This document shows, piece after piece, positions 16,760-25,317 of a stretch of DNA of 64,000 bases. How positions within the stretch are numbered: the first letter of the stretch is position 1; the number at the start of each line of letters is the position of its first letter. The stretch spans positions 1-64,000 of the forward strand of contig NZ_QJSR01000003.1 in assembly GCF_003217095.1 (NCBI RefSeq), written 5' to 3'. The notes beneath the pieces are model-generated. The model did no database searches and was not told the origin of the DNA. It saw only the letters and a program-made list of their open reading frames with translations. The position numbers and the translations under genes are program-made. The DNA is from Rhizobium sp. PP-CC-3A-592 (GTDB taxonomy: Bacteria > Pseudomonadota > Alphaproteobacteria > Rhizobiales > Rhizobiaceae).

Positions 16760-18432
16760 TTCATGAACATGACGTGTTCGGCGATCGGGCCGAGCGTGGC
16801 GGCGGGGAAGAAGGTCAGCGCGCCGACGATGACGACGGTGACGGTCAGCATGCCGGCGAAGGTGCCGTCCTCGACCGAGAGCGTACCGCTCGATTCCGTT
16901 GCCCGACGCTTGGCCGACAGCGATCCGACGATCGCCAGCGGAAGGATGATCGGGATGAAGCGGGCCAGTAGCATGACGGTGCCCGTTGCGATGTTCCAGG
17001 CCACGGTATTGTCGCCGAGCCCCTCGAAACCGGAGCCGTTATTGGCGGCCGCCGAGGAGAACTCGTAGAGGATTTCGCTGAAGCCGTGCGGGCCGATATT
17101 GTTGAGCGTCGCCGCACCCCATGGCGTCACCGCAAAGATCGCCGTGCCCACGAGAATGAAGAAGCCGTGGCTGAGCAGGCCCATCATCGCGAACTTCACT
17201 TCCTTCGCCTCGACGCGCCAGCCGAGATATTCGGGCGTGCGGCCGATCATCATGCCGGCGATGAAGACGCCGACGACGATGTAGAGAAACATGTTGATCA
17301 TGCCGACGCCGACGCCGCCGAAGTCTTCGTTCAGCCACATGCCGATCATCGGCATCAGGCCCGTCAGCGGGTTGAGGCTGTCATGCATGGCATTGACGGA
17401 GCCGTTGCTGGTGGAGGTGGTCACGACCGCCCAGACGGGACCCGCCGCCGCGCCGAAGCGCAGTTCCTTGCCTTCGAGATTGCCGACATCCTGCGTGATC
17501 GGCAGGGATGCGAAGGCGTGGGTCGGCGCGGCTTCAAAACCGATCGCTCCGGTAATGCGGGCGCCCATGAGGATGAGCATCACCGTGAAGAGCACGGCGG
17601 CATGTTTCATGCGTCCGATGATGCGACCGAACATCCACACGCAGCCCATGGGAATGATGATGATCGAGATGGTCTGCAGAACGTTCGACCAGAAGGTCGG
17701 GTTCTCGAGCGGGTGGGTGCTGTTCGGCCCGAAGAAGCCGCCGCCATTGGTGCCGAGCTGCTTGATGGCGACGAAGGCCGCAACCGGGCCACGCGCGATG
17801 GTCTGCTGCACGCCCTCCAGCGTGGTCGCGACCGCCGAGCCCTGGAACGTCATGGGCACGCCCGTGAAGAGGAGCAAGATGGCGACGACCAGAGCGAGCG
17901 GCAGGAGAACGAGAAACGTCGCGCGCTGCACGTCTACGAAGAAGTTGCCCAGCTTGCGTCCAGCCAGCCCGCGCGCCAGTGCTGCGAGTGCCGCGAGACC
18001 AACGGCGGCAGAAACGAATTGGAGCCACATCAAGGCGGCGAGCTGCGAGAGGTAGCTCATCGCAACCTCGCCCGAATAGTGCTGAAGGTTCGTATTGGCG
18101 ACGAACGAGCTTGTCGTGTTGTAGATCAGGCTGCCTTCGAGCGCTTGCCTGCCGTCGGGATTGAGCGGCAGATATTGCTGGAACGCGAGGATTGCGAAGC
18201 AGATCACGAACATGACGACATTGAAGCCGAGGAGGGAGACAACGTATCGTTTCCAGTCCTGCGTCTGTCCGGTCGCCGAACCACCGATCGACTGGAATGC
18301 CGAGGTAAAAAGGTTTGGTTTTCCCTGGCCCGCGCCTGGGTCCATGGCCCAGTTCATGTAGCGGCCGAGTGGCCAGGAGAGGAGGGCTGTGCCTCCAATG
18401 ATCATGATGACGAAGAGGATTGCTTGTATCAT
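16756..18432 (-). CDS. kdpA: KdpA, K+-binding channel-like subunit
   Basis: A 558-residue KdpA with about ten membrane helices. Selectivity-loop sequences are visible: TTSSFVANTNLQHYSGE, QLGTNGGGFFGPNSTHPLEN, TTSTSNGSVNAMHDSLNP and SSAAANNGSGFEGLG, the four pore repeats. It selects K+ for the high-affinity Kdp pump. Here it follows kdpB rather than preceding it. A 26-codon membrane peptide gene ends 16 bases upstream. Confidence 0.96.
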   Translation of the reverse strand: MIQAILFVIMIIGGTALLSWPLGRYMNWAMDPGAGQGKPNLFTSAFQSIGGSATGQTQDWKRYVVSLLGFNVVMFVICFAILAFQQYLPLNPDGRQALEGSLIYNTTSSFVANTNLQHYSGEVAMSYLSQLAALMWLQFVSAAVGLAALAALARGLAGRKLGNFFVDVQRATFLVLLPLALVVAILLLFTGVPMTFQGSAVATTLEGVQQTIARGPVAAFVAIKQLGTNGGGFFGPNSTHPLENPTFWSNVLQTISIIIIPMGCVWMFGRIIGRMKHAAVLFTVMLILMGARITGAIGFEAAPTHAFASLPITQDVGNLEGKELRFGAAAGPVWAVVTTSTSNGSVNAMHDSLNPLTGLMPMIGMWLNEDFGGVGVGMINMFLYIVVGVFIAGMMIGRTPEYLGWRVEAKEVKFAMMGLLSHGFFILVGTAIFAVTPWGAATLNNIGPHGFSEILYEFSSAAANNGSGFEGLGDNTVAWNIATGTVMLLARFIPIILPLAIVGSLSAKRRATESSGTLSVEDGTFAGMLTVTVVIVGALTFFPAATLGPIAEHVMFMK

Positions 18433-18448
18433 TTTGATGTCTCCAGCA

Positions 18449-18529
18449 TCAGGCTTTTTCGAGCGCCGAGGCCAAGGCGAAGAGCAGTCCGAAGACGATC
18501 ATGCCGAGGATGAACATTGCGATTGTCAT
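18449..18529 (-). CDS. Small membrane peptide between kdpB and kdpA
   Basis: A 26-codon ORF (MTIAMFILGMIVFGLLFALA then SALEKA) encodes one hydrophobic helix with a charged end. It starts 11 bases after the kdpB stop and ends 16 bases before kdpA. Size and position recall KdpF, but a better KdpF candidate lies upstream of kdpB. It may be a second KdpF-like subunit. Confidence 0.6.
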   Translation of the reverse strand: MTIAMFILGMIVFGLLFALASALEKA

Positions 18530-18540
18530 GGCTTTTCCGA

Positions 18541-20610
18541 TCAGGCGAGGTTGAGGGCCGACACGATCATGTCGATAAGCTTGATGCCGACGAAGGGCAC
18601 GACGAGACCGCCAAGGCCGTAGATCAGCAGGTTACGTCTCAGAAGAGGCCCTGCGCCGATCGCCTTGTAGGCAACGCCTTTCAGTGCCAGCGGGATCAGC
18701 GCGATGATGATCAGGGCATTGAAGATGATGGCCGACAGGATCGCGCTTTCGGGTGTCGAGAGACGCATGATGTTGAGTGAGTCGAGCTGCGGGTAGAGCA
18801 CCACGAACATTGCCGGAAGAATCGCGAAGTATTTGGCCACATCGTTTGCGATCGAGAACGTCGTCAGCGATCCCCGCGTCATCAGGAGCTGCTTGCCGAT
18901 CTCGACGATTTCGATGAGCTTGGTCGGATCGCTGTCCAGATCCACCATGTTGCCCGCTTCGCGCGCGGCGACCGTGCCGGTATTCATGGCCACGCCGACA
19001 TCCGCCTGGGCCAGCGCCGGCGCGTCGTTGGTGCCGTCGCCGCACATCGCCACCAGCTTGCCCTTCGCCTGTTCGTCGCGGATCAGCTGCAGCTTGTTCT
19101 CCGGCGTCGCCTGGGCGAGGAAATCGTCCACGCCAGCTTCCGCGGCGATGGCGGCTGCCGTCATCGGGTTGTCGCCCGTGATCATCACCGTGCGGATGCC
19201 CATGCGGCGGAGCTCCGCGAACCGCTCGCGGATGCCGCCCTTCACGATGTCTTTCAGGTGGATGATGCCGAGCAGTTTCCCGTCCCGGGCAACGGCAAGC
19301 GGCGTACCGCCGGCCTTGGCGATCGTGTCGGCGAGGGCCTGGCCTTCCCGAGCGACAGCGTCCGCCGAAGCGCTGCCGCCGGAGACGGCGTGAAGCTGGA
19401 GATACTTGAGAACGCTGTCCACGGCACCCTTGCGGATCGACGAGCCTTCGAGGTCGACGCCGGACATCCGGCTCTGGGCGGTAAAGGGGACGAAGGTCGC
19501 ATGGAGGTCCTTCATGTCGCGCGCGCGGATGCCGTATTTTTCCTTGGCGAGCACAACGATCGAGCGGCCTTCCGGCGTCTCGTCGGCAAGCGAAGCAAGT
19601 TGTGCTGCGTCGGCAAGCTCCTGTTCGGTCACGCCTTTGACAGGCCGAAACTCGGTCGCCTGGCGGTTGCCGAGCGTGATCGTTCCCGTCTTGTCGAGAA
19701 GTAGTGTGTCGATGTCACCCGCTGCCTCCACCGCACGGCCGGACATGGCCAGCACGTTGAAGCGCACCAGACGGTCCATGCCAGCAATGCCGATGGCGGA
19801 GAGAAGCGCGCCGATGGTGGTGGGGATGAGCGTGACGAACAGCGCCACGAGCACGACGATCGGAATGGAGCCGCCGGCATAGCTGGCAAAAGCCGGAATG
19901 GTCGCGGTCGCCATGACGAAGATGAGTGTCATCGCGGCAAGCAGGATGTTGAGCGCGATCTCGTTCGGCGTCTTCTGGCGTTCGGCACCCTCAACCAACG
20001 CGATCATGCGGTCGATGAAGGTGGAGCCGGCGGCTGCCGTGATGCGCACCTTGATCCAGTCGGACAGAACCTGCGTGCCGCCCGTGACGGCCGAACGGTC
20101 GCCACCGGACTCGCGGATGACAGGTGCCGATTCGCCCGTGATGGCCGCCTCGTTCACCGAAGCGATACCCTCGATGATCTCGCCGTCCGACGGGATAATG
20201 TCGCCTGCCTCCACCAGCACGATGTCGTTGACCTTGAGCGAGTTGCCGGGGATATCTTTCCAATCGCGGCTCTCGGCGGAGGGTAGGAGTTTCGCCTGCG
20301 TCTCGGAGCGCGTACGGCGGAGCGACTCGGCCTGTGCCTTGCCGCGGCCTTCGGCCACCGCTTCGGCAAAGTTGGCGAACAGGACCGTGAACCAGAGCCA
20401 CAGGACAATCTGGAATGAAAAACCGAGACCTGCTGCCCCTGTCATGGCATCCTTGACGAACAGGATGGTGGTCAGCAGGGAGACGACGGCAACCACGAAC
20501 ATGACCGGGTTCTTTGCCATGGTCCGGGGATCGAGTTTTTTGAACGCTCCGCCTATGGCCGGAACGAGAATGCGGGCATCCATGATGCTCGCTGACTTGG
20601 GCTGACTCAT
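18541..20610 (-). CDS. kdpB: KdpB, P-type ATPase subunit
   Basis: A 689-residue KdpB: TGES in the actuator domain (about residue 158), phosphorylation motif [10 protein letters not shown] with Asp306, nucleotide-binding [11 protein letters not shown] region, hinge [20 protein letters not shown], and membrane helices. It hydrolyses ATP to drive K+ uptake through KdpA. In most genomes kdpB lies between kdpA and kdpC; here it comes first, so the transcription order is kdpF, small ORF, kdpB, small ORF, kdpA, kdpC. Confidence 0.96.
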   Translation of the reverse strand: MSQPKSASIMDARILVPAIGGAFKKLDPRTMAKNPVMFVVAVVSLLTTILFVKDAMTGAAGLGFSFQIVLWLWFTVLFANFAEAVAEGRGKAQAESLRRTRSETQAKLLPSAESRDWKDIPGNSLKVNDIVLVEAGDIIPSDGEIIEGIASVNEAAITGESAPVIRESGGDRSAVTGGTQVLSDWIKVRITAAAGSTFIDRMIALVEGAERQKTPNEIALNILLAAMTLIFVMATATIPAFASYAGGSIPIVVLVALFVTLIPTTIGALLSAIGIAGMDRLVRFNVLAMSGRAVEAAGDIDTLLLDKTGTITLGNRQATEFRPVKGVTEQELADAAQLASLADETPEGRSIVVLAKEKYGIRARDMKDLHATFVPFTAQSRMSGVDLEGSSIRKGAVDSVLKYLQLHAVSGGSASADAVAREGQALADTIAKAGGTPLAVARDGKLLGIIHLKDIVKGGIRERFAELRRMGIRTVMITGDNPMTAAAIAAEAGVDDFLAQATPENKLQLIRDEQAKGKLVAMCGDGTNDAPALAQADVGVAMNTGTVAAREAGNMVDLDSDPTKLIEIVEIGKQLLMTRGSLTTFSIANDVAKYFAILPAMFVVLYPQLDSLNIMRLSTPESAILSAIIFNALIIIALIPLALKGVAYKAIGAGPLLRRNLLIYGLGGLVVPFVGIKLIDMIVSALNLA

Positions 20611-20645
20611 CTGAGACCCCGATTTGAAATGTTGAAAGGAAAAAT

Positions 20646-20831
20646 TCAGCTGGTGGACGTCAGGCGAGATATGACCTTGGCTACGAAGATGACCGCGCCG
20701 AGCACGCCGATCATCCCCAGAATGATGTTGGAGCCACGGTATGTCTCCCGGGTCTCGAGACGCGGAAAGACGGATCGACGCACGAAGCGGACCAGCACTC
20801 GCAAGCGTCTTAGAACCTCTCGGGCCGCCAT
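20646..20831 (-). CDS. Small membrane-anchored hypothetical protein in the kdp operon
   Basis: A 61-codon ORF: a very basic N-terminus ([20 protein letters not shown]) followed by one hydrophobic helix ([20 protein letters not shown]). It overlaps the last 22 bases of kdpF and ends 35 bases before kdpB, so it is probably co-transcribed. No family recognised. Confidence 0.45.
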   Translation of the reverse strand: MAAREVLRRLRVLVRFVRRSVFPRLETRETYRGSNIILGMIGVLGAVIFVAKVISRLTSTS

Positions 20832-20899
20832 AGGGCGTAGGCCAGGTAGGCAGTGATGAAGACGGTCACGGCGCCGCTGAGGATGTAGTCGAATGTCAT
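20810..20899 (-). CDS. kdpF: KdpF small subunit
   Basis: A 29-residue peptide, [14 protein letters not shown] then [15 protein letters not shown]. The single helix ending in YALxRPERF is the hallmark of KdpF, a lipid-like stabilising peptide of the Kdp complex. It is the first gene of the kdp operon and was too short for automatic calling. Confidence 0.85.
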   Translation of the reverse strand: MTFDYILSGAVTVFITAYLAYALWRPERF

Positions 20900-21006
20900 G
20901 TCACACCTATCGTTCGTGTCGAAGCTTCGGCGCGTAAAGCGCCAAGGATCGACTGGAATATGCGGCGGATCGACATAGGAATTCGAGACGGGAGAGATAT
21001 CAACGA

Positions 21007-21021
21007 TATAAAGATTTTATA
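21007..21021 (-). promoter_or_regulatory. Candidate KdpE-type operator upstream of kdpF
   Basis: TATAAA-GAT-TTTATA is a perfect 6-bp inverted repeat in an A/T-rich stretch about 110 bases upstream of the kdpF ATG. KdpE sites in enterobacteria are T-rich TTTATA/TTTACA half-sites. The resemblance and position make it a candidate KdpE box; it overlaps the 3' end of the neighbouring hypothetical gene. Confidence 0.4.
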
Positions 21022-21421
21022 GTTTTGACGGACGGCCCGATTCATCCGACAGCAGCAGAGCCATAAGCACCGAAGTCGTCTTATGCGGGTGGGCGCACAA
21101 GGTCCGGAACCGGCTGGAGCCAAAGGCTGACACGCGGGCCTTCCAGCGGCCCTCTACGAAAACCAGGCTCTCAAGCCTGCGGACAGGGCTTGCCGTGTTC
21201 GTCAAAAGCGTGATCGCACCATCGAAGTCTTCACGGTCCATCGCCAGTCGAAACCTCTCACGGATTTCCATATCATCGCGTGCGCCGCTCAGGGACGTCA
21301 TCACGCGAAGCGCTTCCCAGAGATGATGTTCACGCAGTCGTGGTAGTGCCGCAAGGCGTTGGACAAGTACCTCTGTTCCAGAAAGATCTTGCGCCGCGCG
21401 CAGTGCCAGGGCCTTACCCAT
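21017..21421 (-). CDS. Hypothetical protein
   Basis: A 134-residue protein, predicted soluble and helical at first (ALRAAQDLSGTEVLVQRLAA, HLWEALRVMTSLSGARDDME) with a more mixed end. It keeps strong codon bias throughout but I recognise no family. It lies upstream of kdpF in the same direction. A 21-codon frame with a hydrophobic product (start near 21478) overlaps its first bases and may be a leader peptide. Confidence 0.45.
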   Translation of the reverse strand: MGKALALRAAQDLSGTEVLVQRLAALPRLREHHLWEALRVMTSLSGARDDMEIRERFRLAMDREDFDGAITLLTNTASPVRRLESLVFVEGRWKARVSAFGSSRFRTLCAHPHKTTSVLMALLLSDESGRPSKL

Positions 21422-22204
21422 GAAAGTACGTGACGAGCATGGCTAAGCCCGCTGCGGCCAAAACAAACCGTAACGACACATGAGATTTTGTGGCGTTCTG
21501 GCTTTGGACGGCGCTTGGGATCTCCGTTCCACAACGATGCGTCCGCAGCCAATTATGTAGAAAGACAAGCCTCGTGGAAATGATCGGGTGTCCGCTGGAA
21601 TGCACGCTGCTTTTCATTTTCGACCTCACTAGATTGGCCGATGGCAAATGCACCGGGGCAAACGAGAAGGTAGACGGATCGACATATCATTTCGATTGGA
21701 AGTGACCTCCTGCAAAATAGATTTTCCATAAATATTTACAGTGAACTAAGGATCTCCCGCCTGCTTACTTTACGAGTATCAAACTTGTTATGGGTGCCGC
21801 GGGTTCGATCGTTGAATGGAGACTCGATCAGTTCTCGTTCAGACTGTCACCAAAACTTATGCGCCCGACCCCAACGACACCGAGATTATCGCGATCGGCC
21901 GCAATCCGTTCCTGATTGCCGATGCCTCGGCACGTCCTGCCGATGTATCGTCGTGACGTTGAATTGTCCAAGCCGGGTAGAAGGAGGAAAGCGCAGCATA
22001 CTGATGTCCGCAATAGTCTCGAAGTGCGCTGGTGCGAGAATTTCGAGATCCTGGCTGATTAGAATTCCAGGACCGGCTAGCGACCACAGCTCTGATCGCA
22101 GATCAGCAGGATAATCGGCCATTCGTGGGATGGTGGCCGCCGGTTCGATACCATTCAAGGCGTATATGTTTCGCTGTCCGTGTATTCAAAATCGGGGTAG
22201 CTTA
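21422..22204. other. Gene-poor stretch before the IS5 element
   Basis: About 780 bases with no convincing gene. The best frame is a 46-codon plus-strand ORF at 21816-21956 (contains TYAPDPNDTEIIAIGRNPFL); I cannot place it in a family. The area around 21700-21780 is A/T-rich. The IS5-family element begins at its right edge. Confidence 0.35.
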
Positions 22205-22241
22205 GAGTCGGCCTCGAAAAGGCTTTAACGATATCGGTATC

Positions 22242-22829
22242 TTGCGAGGCGTCTGGTAAGCATGCGGATGTGGGCGATCGTGATCCACGCCTCGGCTGAA
22301 GCGATGGATTTCTCGAAGTCCTTGGCCAACCTGCGGCACCGACCCAGCCGTGCGAAGGTCCGTTCTACGACCCAACGGCGCGGCAGGATTTCAAACCTTT
22401 AGCCTTATCGGAACGCTTGATAATTTCGAGTTTCCATTTACCGATTTTCTGCAGCCGTTTTTTCAGCTTGTCGCCTGCATAGCCGCCATCGGCGAAGACA
22501 TGAAGGAGCCGCGGCCATCGGTTGCGGATGGATTTCAGAAGATCGGGAGCGCCGTCGCGATCCTGGATATCGGCACTATGCACCATAAGGCCGACCATCA
22601 GCCCGAGCGTATCGACGATGATGTGACGCTTGCGGCCATTGGTCTCAGTGCAAACGTAGTTTGTCGCCGTCTTACCCGAGTCAAAGCCCCGGATGCCGCC
22701 ACTTTCAGTCGTTTTGACGCTTTGGCTGTCGATAGCACCAGCCGTCAGAGAGGCTTCTTCCCCTCCAGTTCGCGTGCCTCCATGACGAGGTGATGGTTGA
22801 TCCGAGACCCAAGCCCCGTGGCTCGCCAT
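22242..22829 (-). pseudogene. IS5-family transposase, orfB part, frameshifted near the 3' end
   Basis: Carries the DDE core: TAGAIDSQSVKTTESGG, GRKRHIIVDTLGLMVGLMVH, ADIQDRDGAPDLL and VFADGGYAGDKL. At about 22394 the frame ends early ([11 protein letters not shown]-stop), while another frame continues with [18 protein letters not shown] and [20 protein letters not shown], the normal C-terminus with the catalytic Glu region. One missing T in GGTTTGAAATC explains the break. Confidence 0.8.
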
Positions 22830-23134
22830 TCATAAAAATACCGCTGTCCTGTCGAACAGGGCGGAAAGTCCTTTGGCAGCATCCGCCACTGGCAGCCTGT
22901 CGAAGCGATATAGAGAAGTGCGTTTAAAACATCGCGTAAATCGGTCTTGCGCGGCCGGCCCAAAAGCCGTGGCTCGGGCATGAACGCCGCAACAAAATCC
23001 CATTCGCGATCGGTAACATCACTTGCATATAGGCTCGTCCGACGGACATAATCCGCCGAGGGGTTCAGTCTAGGCCATTGTGCACTCCATCGAATCTTCG
23101 CAAATCCGACGGAATCACAACTGGCTGAAATCAC
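22745..23134 (-). CDS. IS5-family transposase, orfA part
   Basis: The N-terminal half of the transposase (SLYASDVTDREWDFVAAFMP, GRPRKTDLRDVLNALLYI, STGCQWRMLPKDFPP). It ends at ELEGKKPL-stop; reading -1 in the GAGGGGAAGAAG run continues as GEEASLTAGAIDS into orfB. Such a purine slip site could allow programmed frameshifting as in related two-frame IS elements, but the second disruption downstream makes a functional fusion unlikely. Confidence 0.75.
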   Translation of the reverse strand: MISASCDSVGFAKIRWSAQWPRLNPSADYVRRTSLYASDVTDREWDFVAAFMPEPRLLGRPRKTDLRDVLNALLYIASTGCQWRMLPKDFPPCSTGQRYFYEWRATGLGSRINHHLVMEARELEGKKPL

Positions 23135-23372
23135 TCAACTCTTTTTTGGGGCAGCCTCTAAGTTAACGCCTAGACGAAACAAATTTCATGCCGATGGGCA
23201 ATCTGGTGTCAGGGTCGTCGATTTTGATCTCTTCAAGACTCTGCTGCTGGCCTAGCAGCTTACGCCATGTTTCGGCTATGGCCGTTGACATCGTCAATTG
23301 CCGCTGCGGAAGGATGAGGTAGGGCGTTCCTAAGCTGATCTTCGATCACCGCACTTTGGTTAACGCCCAATG

Positions 23373-24293
23373 TCATTTCTGCCTTTTTTCCAAATCGTCG
23401 AAATATGCCTCGAAATACTGGCGCATCAGAATCGACGTAATTGATGGGCTGCGCTGCGGATCGATGATGAGAGAGAGCGTGAGCGGTGGCAGACCGCGGT
23501 CGCTGAAGCGTAGATAGGCAAGGCCGTCGTCGCGCTGGACCTGTGCGCCCTGCGACAAAGCGATCAGGCCGAATCCCGCACCTTCTCGAACCATGGACCG
23601 CATGAGGTCGAGACTATTGGTCGTAAGCACGGGCCGAAGCCGCGTTCCCGTCCGGGCGGCGGCGACATCAACAGTATCGCGAAGATGGGTGCTGGCATCG
23701 GGAATGATTGTTGGATTTTGAAAGAACGCCTCAAGCGAGAGGGTCGCCTCCGGTTCGGGTAGCCGGGCGGCCGGCACGACGGCGCGCAGATGAAAAGGGG
23801 CGGAGCGGGTGACGGTAACGCCGGGCAGGGGCCGCGGGCTGAACGTCAGCCCGAAATCGGCAAACCCGTCCAGGACAAGTTTACGAACCTGATCGGAGTC
23901 GACAACGAGGACATTGTTGCGGATACGGGGATGATCGCGCATGAAGCGGGCCATCGCGCCGGGAAGGAAATCGAACACGGTTTCCTGCGAAACCGCGATT
24001 TTGACCTCACCGCGGCGCAGGCCTTTCAGCTGTTCGATCTCGAACGTGATGCGGGCGTAATCCTTGCGCCATCCCTTGACGCCGTGAATGAGGATCTCGC
24101 CTGCCGCAGTCAGGCGCATGCCACGCGGCAGCCGTTCGAACAGTGCCACGCCCATCTCCTCCTCGGCGCGGATCAACTGCTTGTCGATGGCGGAAGCGGA
24201 TACGTTCAGTTCCGCCGCCGCCTTCCGGATCGACCCGAGACGGGCGATGGCCTCCAGATATTGGGCGAAACGGGAGAACAGCAGCCTGCTCAT
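23373..24293 (-). CDS. LysR-family regulator of the ECF/phosphoribosyltransferase locus
   Basis: A 306-residue LysR protein: winged helix (FSRFAQYLEAIARLGSIRKA, NVSASAIDKQLIRAEEE) and effector domain (FGLTFSPRPLPGVTVTRSAP). The frame stays open far upstream over the divergent gene, but the natural start is the ATG at 24293 (MSRLLFSRFAQYLEAI). It is divergent from the first phosphoribosyltransferase with 111 bases between them, so it probably regulates the transport and salvage genes. The effector may be a nucleobase or PRPP-derived nucleotide (inference). Confidence 0.88.
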   Translation of the reverse strand: MSRLLFSRFAQYLEAIARLGSIRKAAAELNVSASAIDKQLIRAEEEMGVALFERLPRGMRLTAAGEILIHGVKGWRKDYARITFEIEQLKGLRRGEVKIAVSQETVFDFLPGAMARFMRDHPRIRNNVLVVDSDQVRKLVLDGFADFGLTFSPRPLPGVTVTRSAPFHLRAVVPAARLPEPEATLSLEAFFQNPTIIPDASTHLRDTVDVAAARTGTRLRPVLTTNSLDLMRSMVREGAGFGLIALSQGAQVQRDDGLAYLRFSDRGLPPLTLSLIIDPQRSPSITSILMRQYFEAYFDDLEKRQK

Positions 24294-24404
24294 GGCAGAT
24301 CGATGGCCCTGTGTTGAGAAAAAGGAAACGCACCGGACGGATCTTGATGTTTGTAAAAGGCACCCCGCCGATTGTCTATAGAGGCTCGAAGATGAAGGAC
24401 CGAC

Positions 24405-25094
24405 ATGCACCCGATCACTCCCGAGACCTTTGGCGTGGATATTGCGGGCAAGACGTTCGACTTGCCGATCATCGCCCTCAGCGATCGGCGCGCCATTGCG
24501 CTGCTCATGGTCATCGAAATGGGCGTGCGCTTCGGCGATCTTGTCGGCGATGCGATGGTGGCGCGGTTTGCCGCGCTGAAGCCGGATATTGTGGTGGGCA
24601 GCGCGACACTCGGCATCCCCGCGGCAATCGAGGTGTCGCGCCGTCTCGGGCTTGACCAGTATGTCATCCTGCAGAAATCGCCGAAATTCCACCTTGCCGA
24701 AGCGCTGGTCGAGGACGTCAGGTCTATCACCACCGGCGGCTCCCAGCGGCTTCTGCTCGACAGGCGCTCCATTGCGCTCCTGCAGGGCAAGCGCGTTCTG
24801 GTCGTCGACGATGTAGTCGCGACGGGCTCCAGCATGGCTGCGGCGATCCGGCTGGTGCGCCGCGCCGGCGCCGAGGTTGCGGGTGCCGGTGTGATCCTCG
24901 CAGAGGGACACGCCTGGCGCGACGCGCTGGGCCGGGATGCCGGCCTCGTGACCACGCTCGGCCACATCCCACAGTTCGATATCGTCGACGGCATCGCCAT
25001 ACCGGATGCAGCAACGGAATATACGGCGCGAACAGGCGCAAGCCACGCGTTCGGTCGGGATAATCGGAACGTTGGGAGATGGTCTGCAGGCTAG
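24405..25094 (+). CDS. PRPP-binding phosphoribosyltransferase (APRT-like), copy 1
   Basis: A 229-residue type I phosphoribosyltransferase. The PRPP loop is VLVVDDVVATGSSM (about residues 131-144), and PDIVVGSATLGIPAAIEVSR resembles the adenine phosphoribosyltransferase sugar-binding loop. It transfers phosphoribosyl to a nucleobase, giving a nucleotide that cannot leave the cell. About half its residues match the second copy at 28106. It carries an extra C-terminal tail of about 25 residues. The gene lies between its divergent LysR regulator and an ECF transporter. Confidence 0.85.
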   Translation: MHPITPETFGVDIAGKTFDLPIIALSDRRAIALLMVIEMGVRFGDLVGDAMVARFAALKPDIVVGSATLGIPAAIEVSRRLGLDQYVILQKSPKFHLAEALVEDVRSITTGGSQRLLLDRRSIALLQGKRVLVVDDVVATGSSMAAAIRLVRRAGAEVAGAGVILAEGHAWRDALGRDAGLVTTLGHIPQFDIVDGIAIPDAATEYTARTGASHAFGRDNRNVGRWSAG

Positions 25095-25126
25095 AGTTCG
25101 TCAGGGGATAAAGGGACACCAGCGTT

Positions 25127-25296
25127 CCTGAAACCAGAGACAGAAACAAACAGCGAGGGTCTTTCAGGGCAGACCAAAGCTGACCGGACGGACCAGCGGA
25201 CAACAGAAAAGCAAGCGGACGGCTCATCAGCCCAACCGCCTTTGACAGACCATAAGGGAGGTCTCCCGGGGCGGGCGCCATGCCCGAAGGCCTGTC
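25127..25296 (+). promoter_or_regulatory. Structured leader RNA before the ECF transporter genes (candidate riboswitch)
   Basis: The 223-base gap before the S-component gene is rich in complementary segments. CCTGAAA (25127) can pair with TTTCAGG (25162), competing with the local hairpin GGTCT/AGACC (25158-25175). Next is GCGG-ac-GGCT-catc-AGCC-caa-CCGC (25215-25239). Then a three-way junction: GACAGACC (25244) with GGCCTGTC (25289, one mismatch) enclosing GGGA/TCCC (25256-25267) and CGGGC/GCCCG (25272-25286). The junction ends 11 bases before the ribosome site AAGGGG (25308). I cannot assign it to a known riboswitch class. Confidence 0.45.
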
Positions 25297-25317
25297 TATC
25301 TCAACGCAAGGGGAACT

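Larger units (their letters stand above)
22205..23158 (-). mobile_element. Degenerate IS5-family (IS427-like) insertion sequence
   Basis: A 954-bp element from GAG at 22205 to CTC at 23158, flanked on both sides by TA, which may be the 2-bp target duplication. The right end, read inward, is GAGGCTGCCCCAAAAAAGAG; the left end is an imperfect copy (GAGTCGGCCTCGAAAAGGCT, about two thirds identical). Inside are two overlapping transposase frames on the minus strand, plus a further frameshift near the transposase C-terminus. Ends and coding region are both degraded, so the copy is probably immobile. Confidence 0.75.

Noticed and set aside
17086-18513. 475-codon plus-strand open frame antisense to kdpA
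   Set aside because: It is a GC-rich shadow of kdpA; the product is Arg/Glu/His-rich with no family, and kdpA is unambiguous.
23373-25046. 557-residue LysR fusion protein reaching over the phosphoribosyltransferase
   Set aside because: The extra N-terminus is antisense to a real gene; the LysR N-terminus begins naturally at 24293.
25127-25296. TPP, purine or ykkC riboswitch upstream of the ECF genes
   Set aside because: None of the conserved core motifs of these classes that I know is present.
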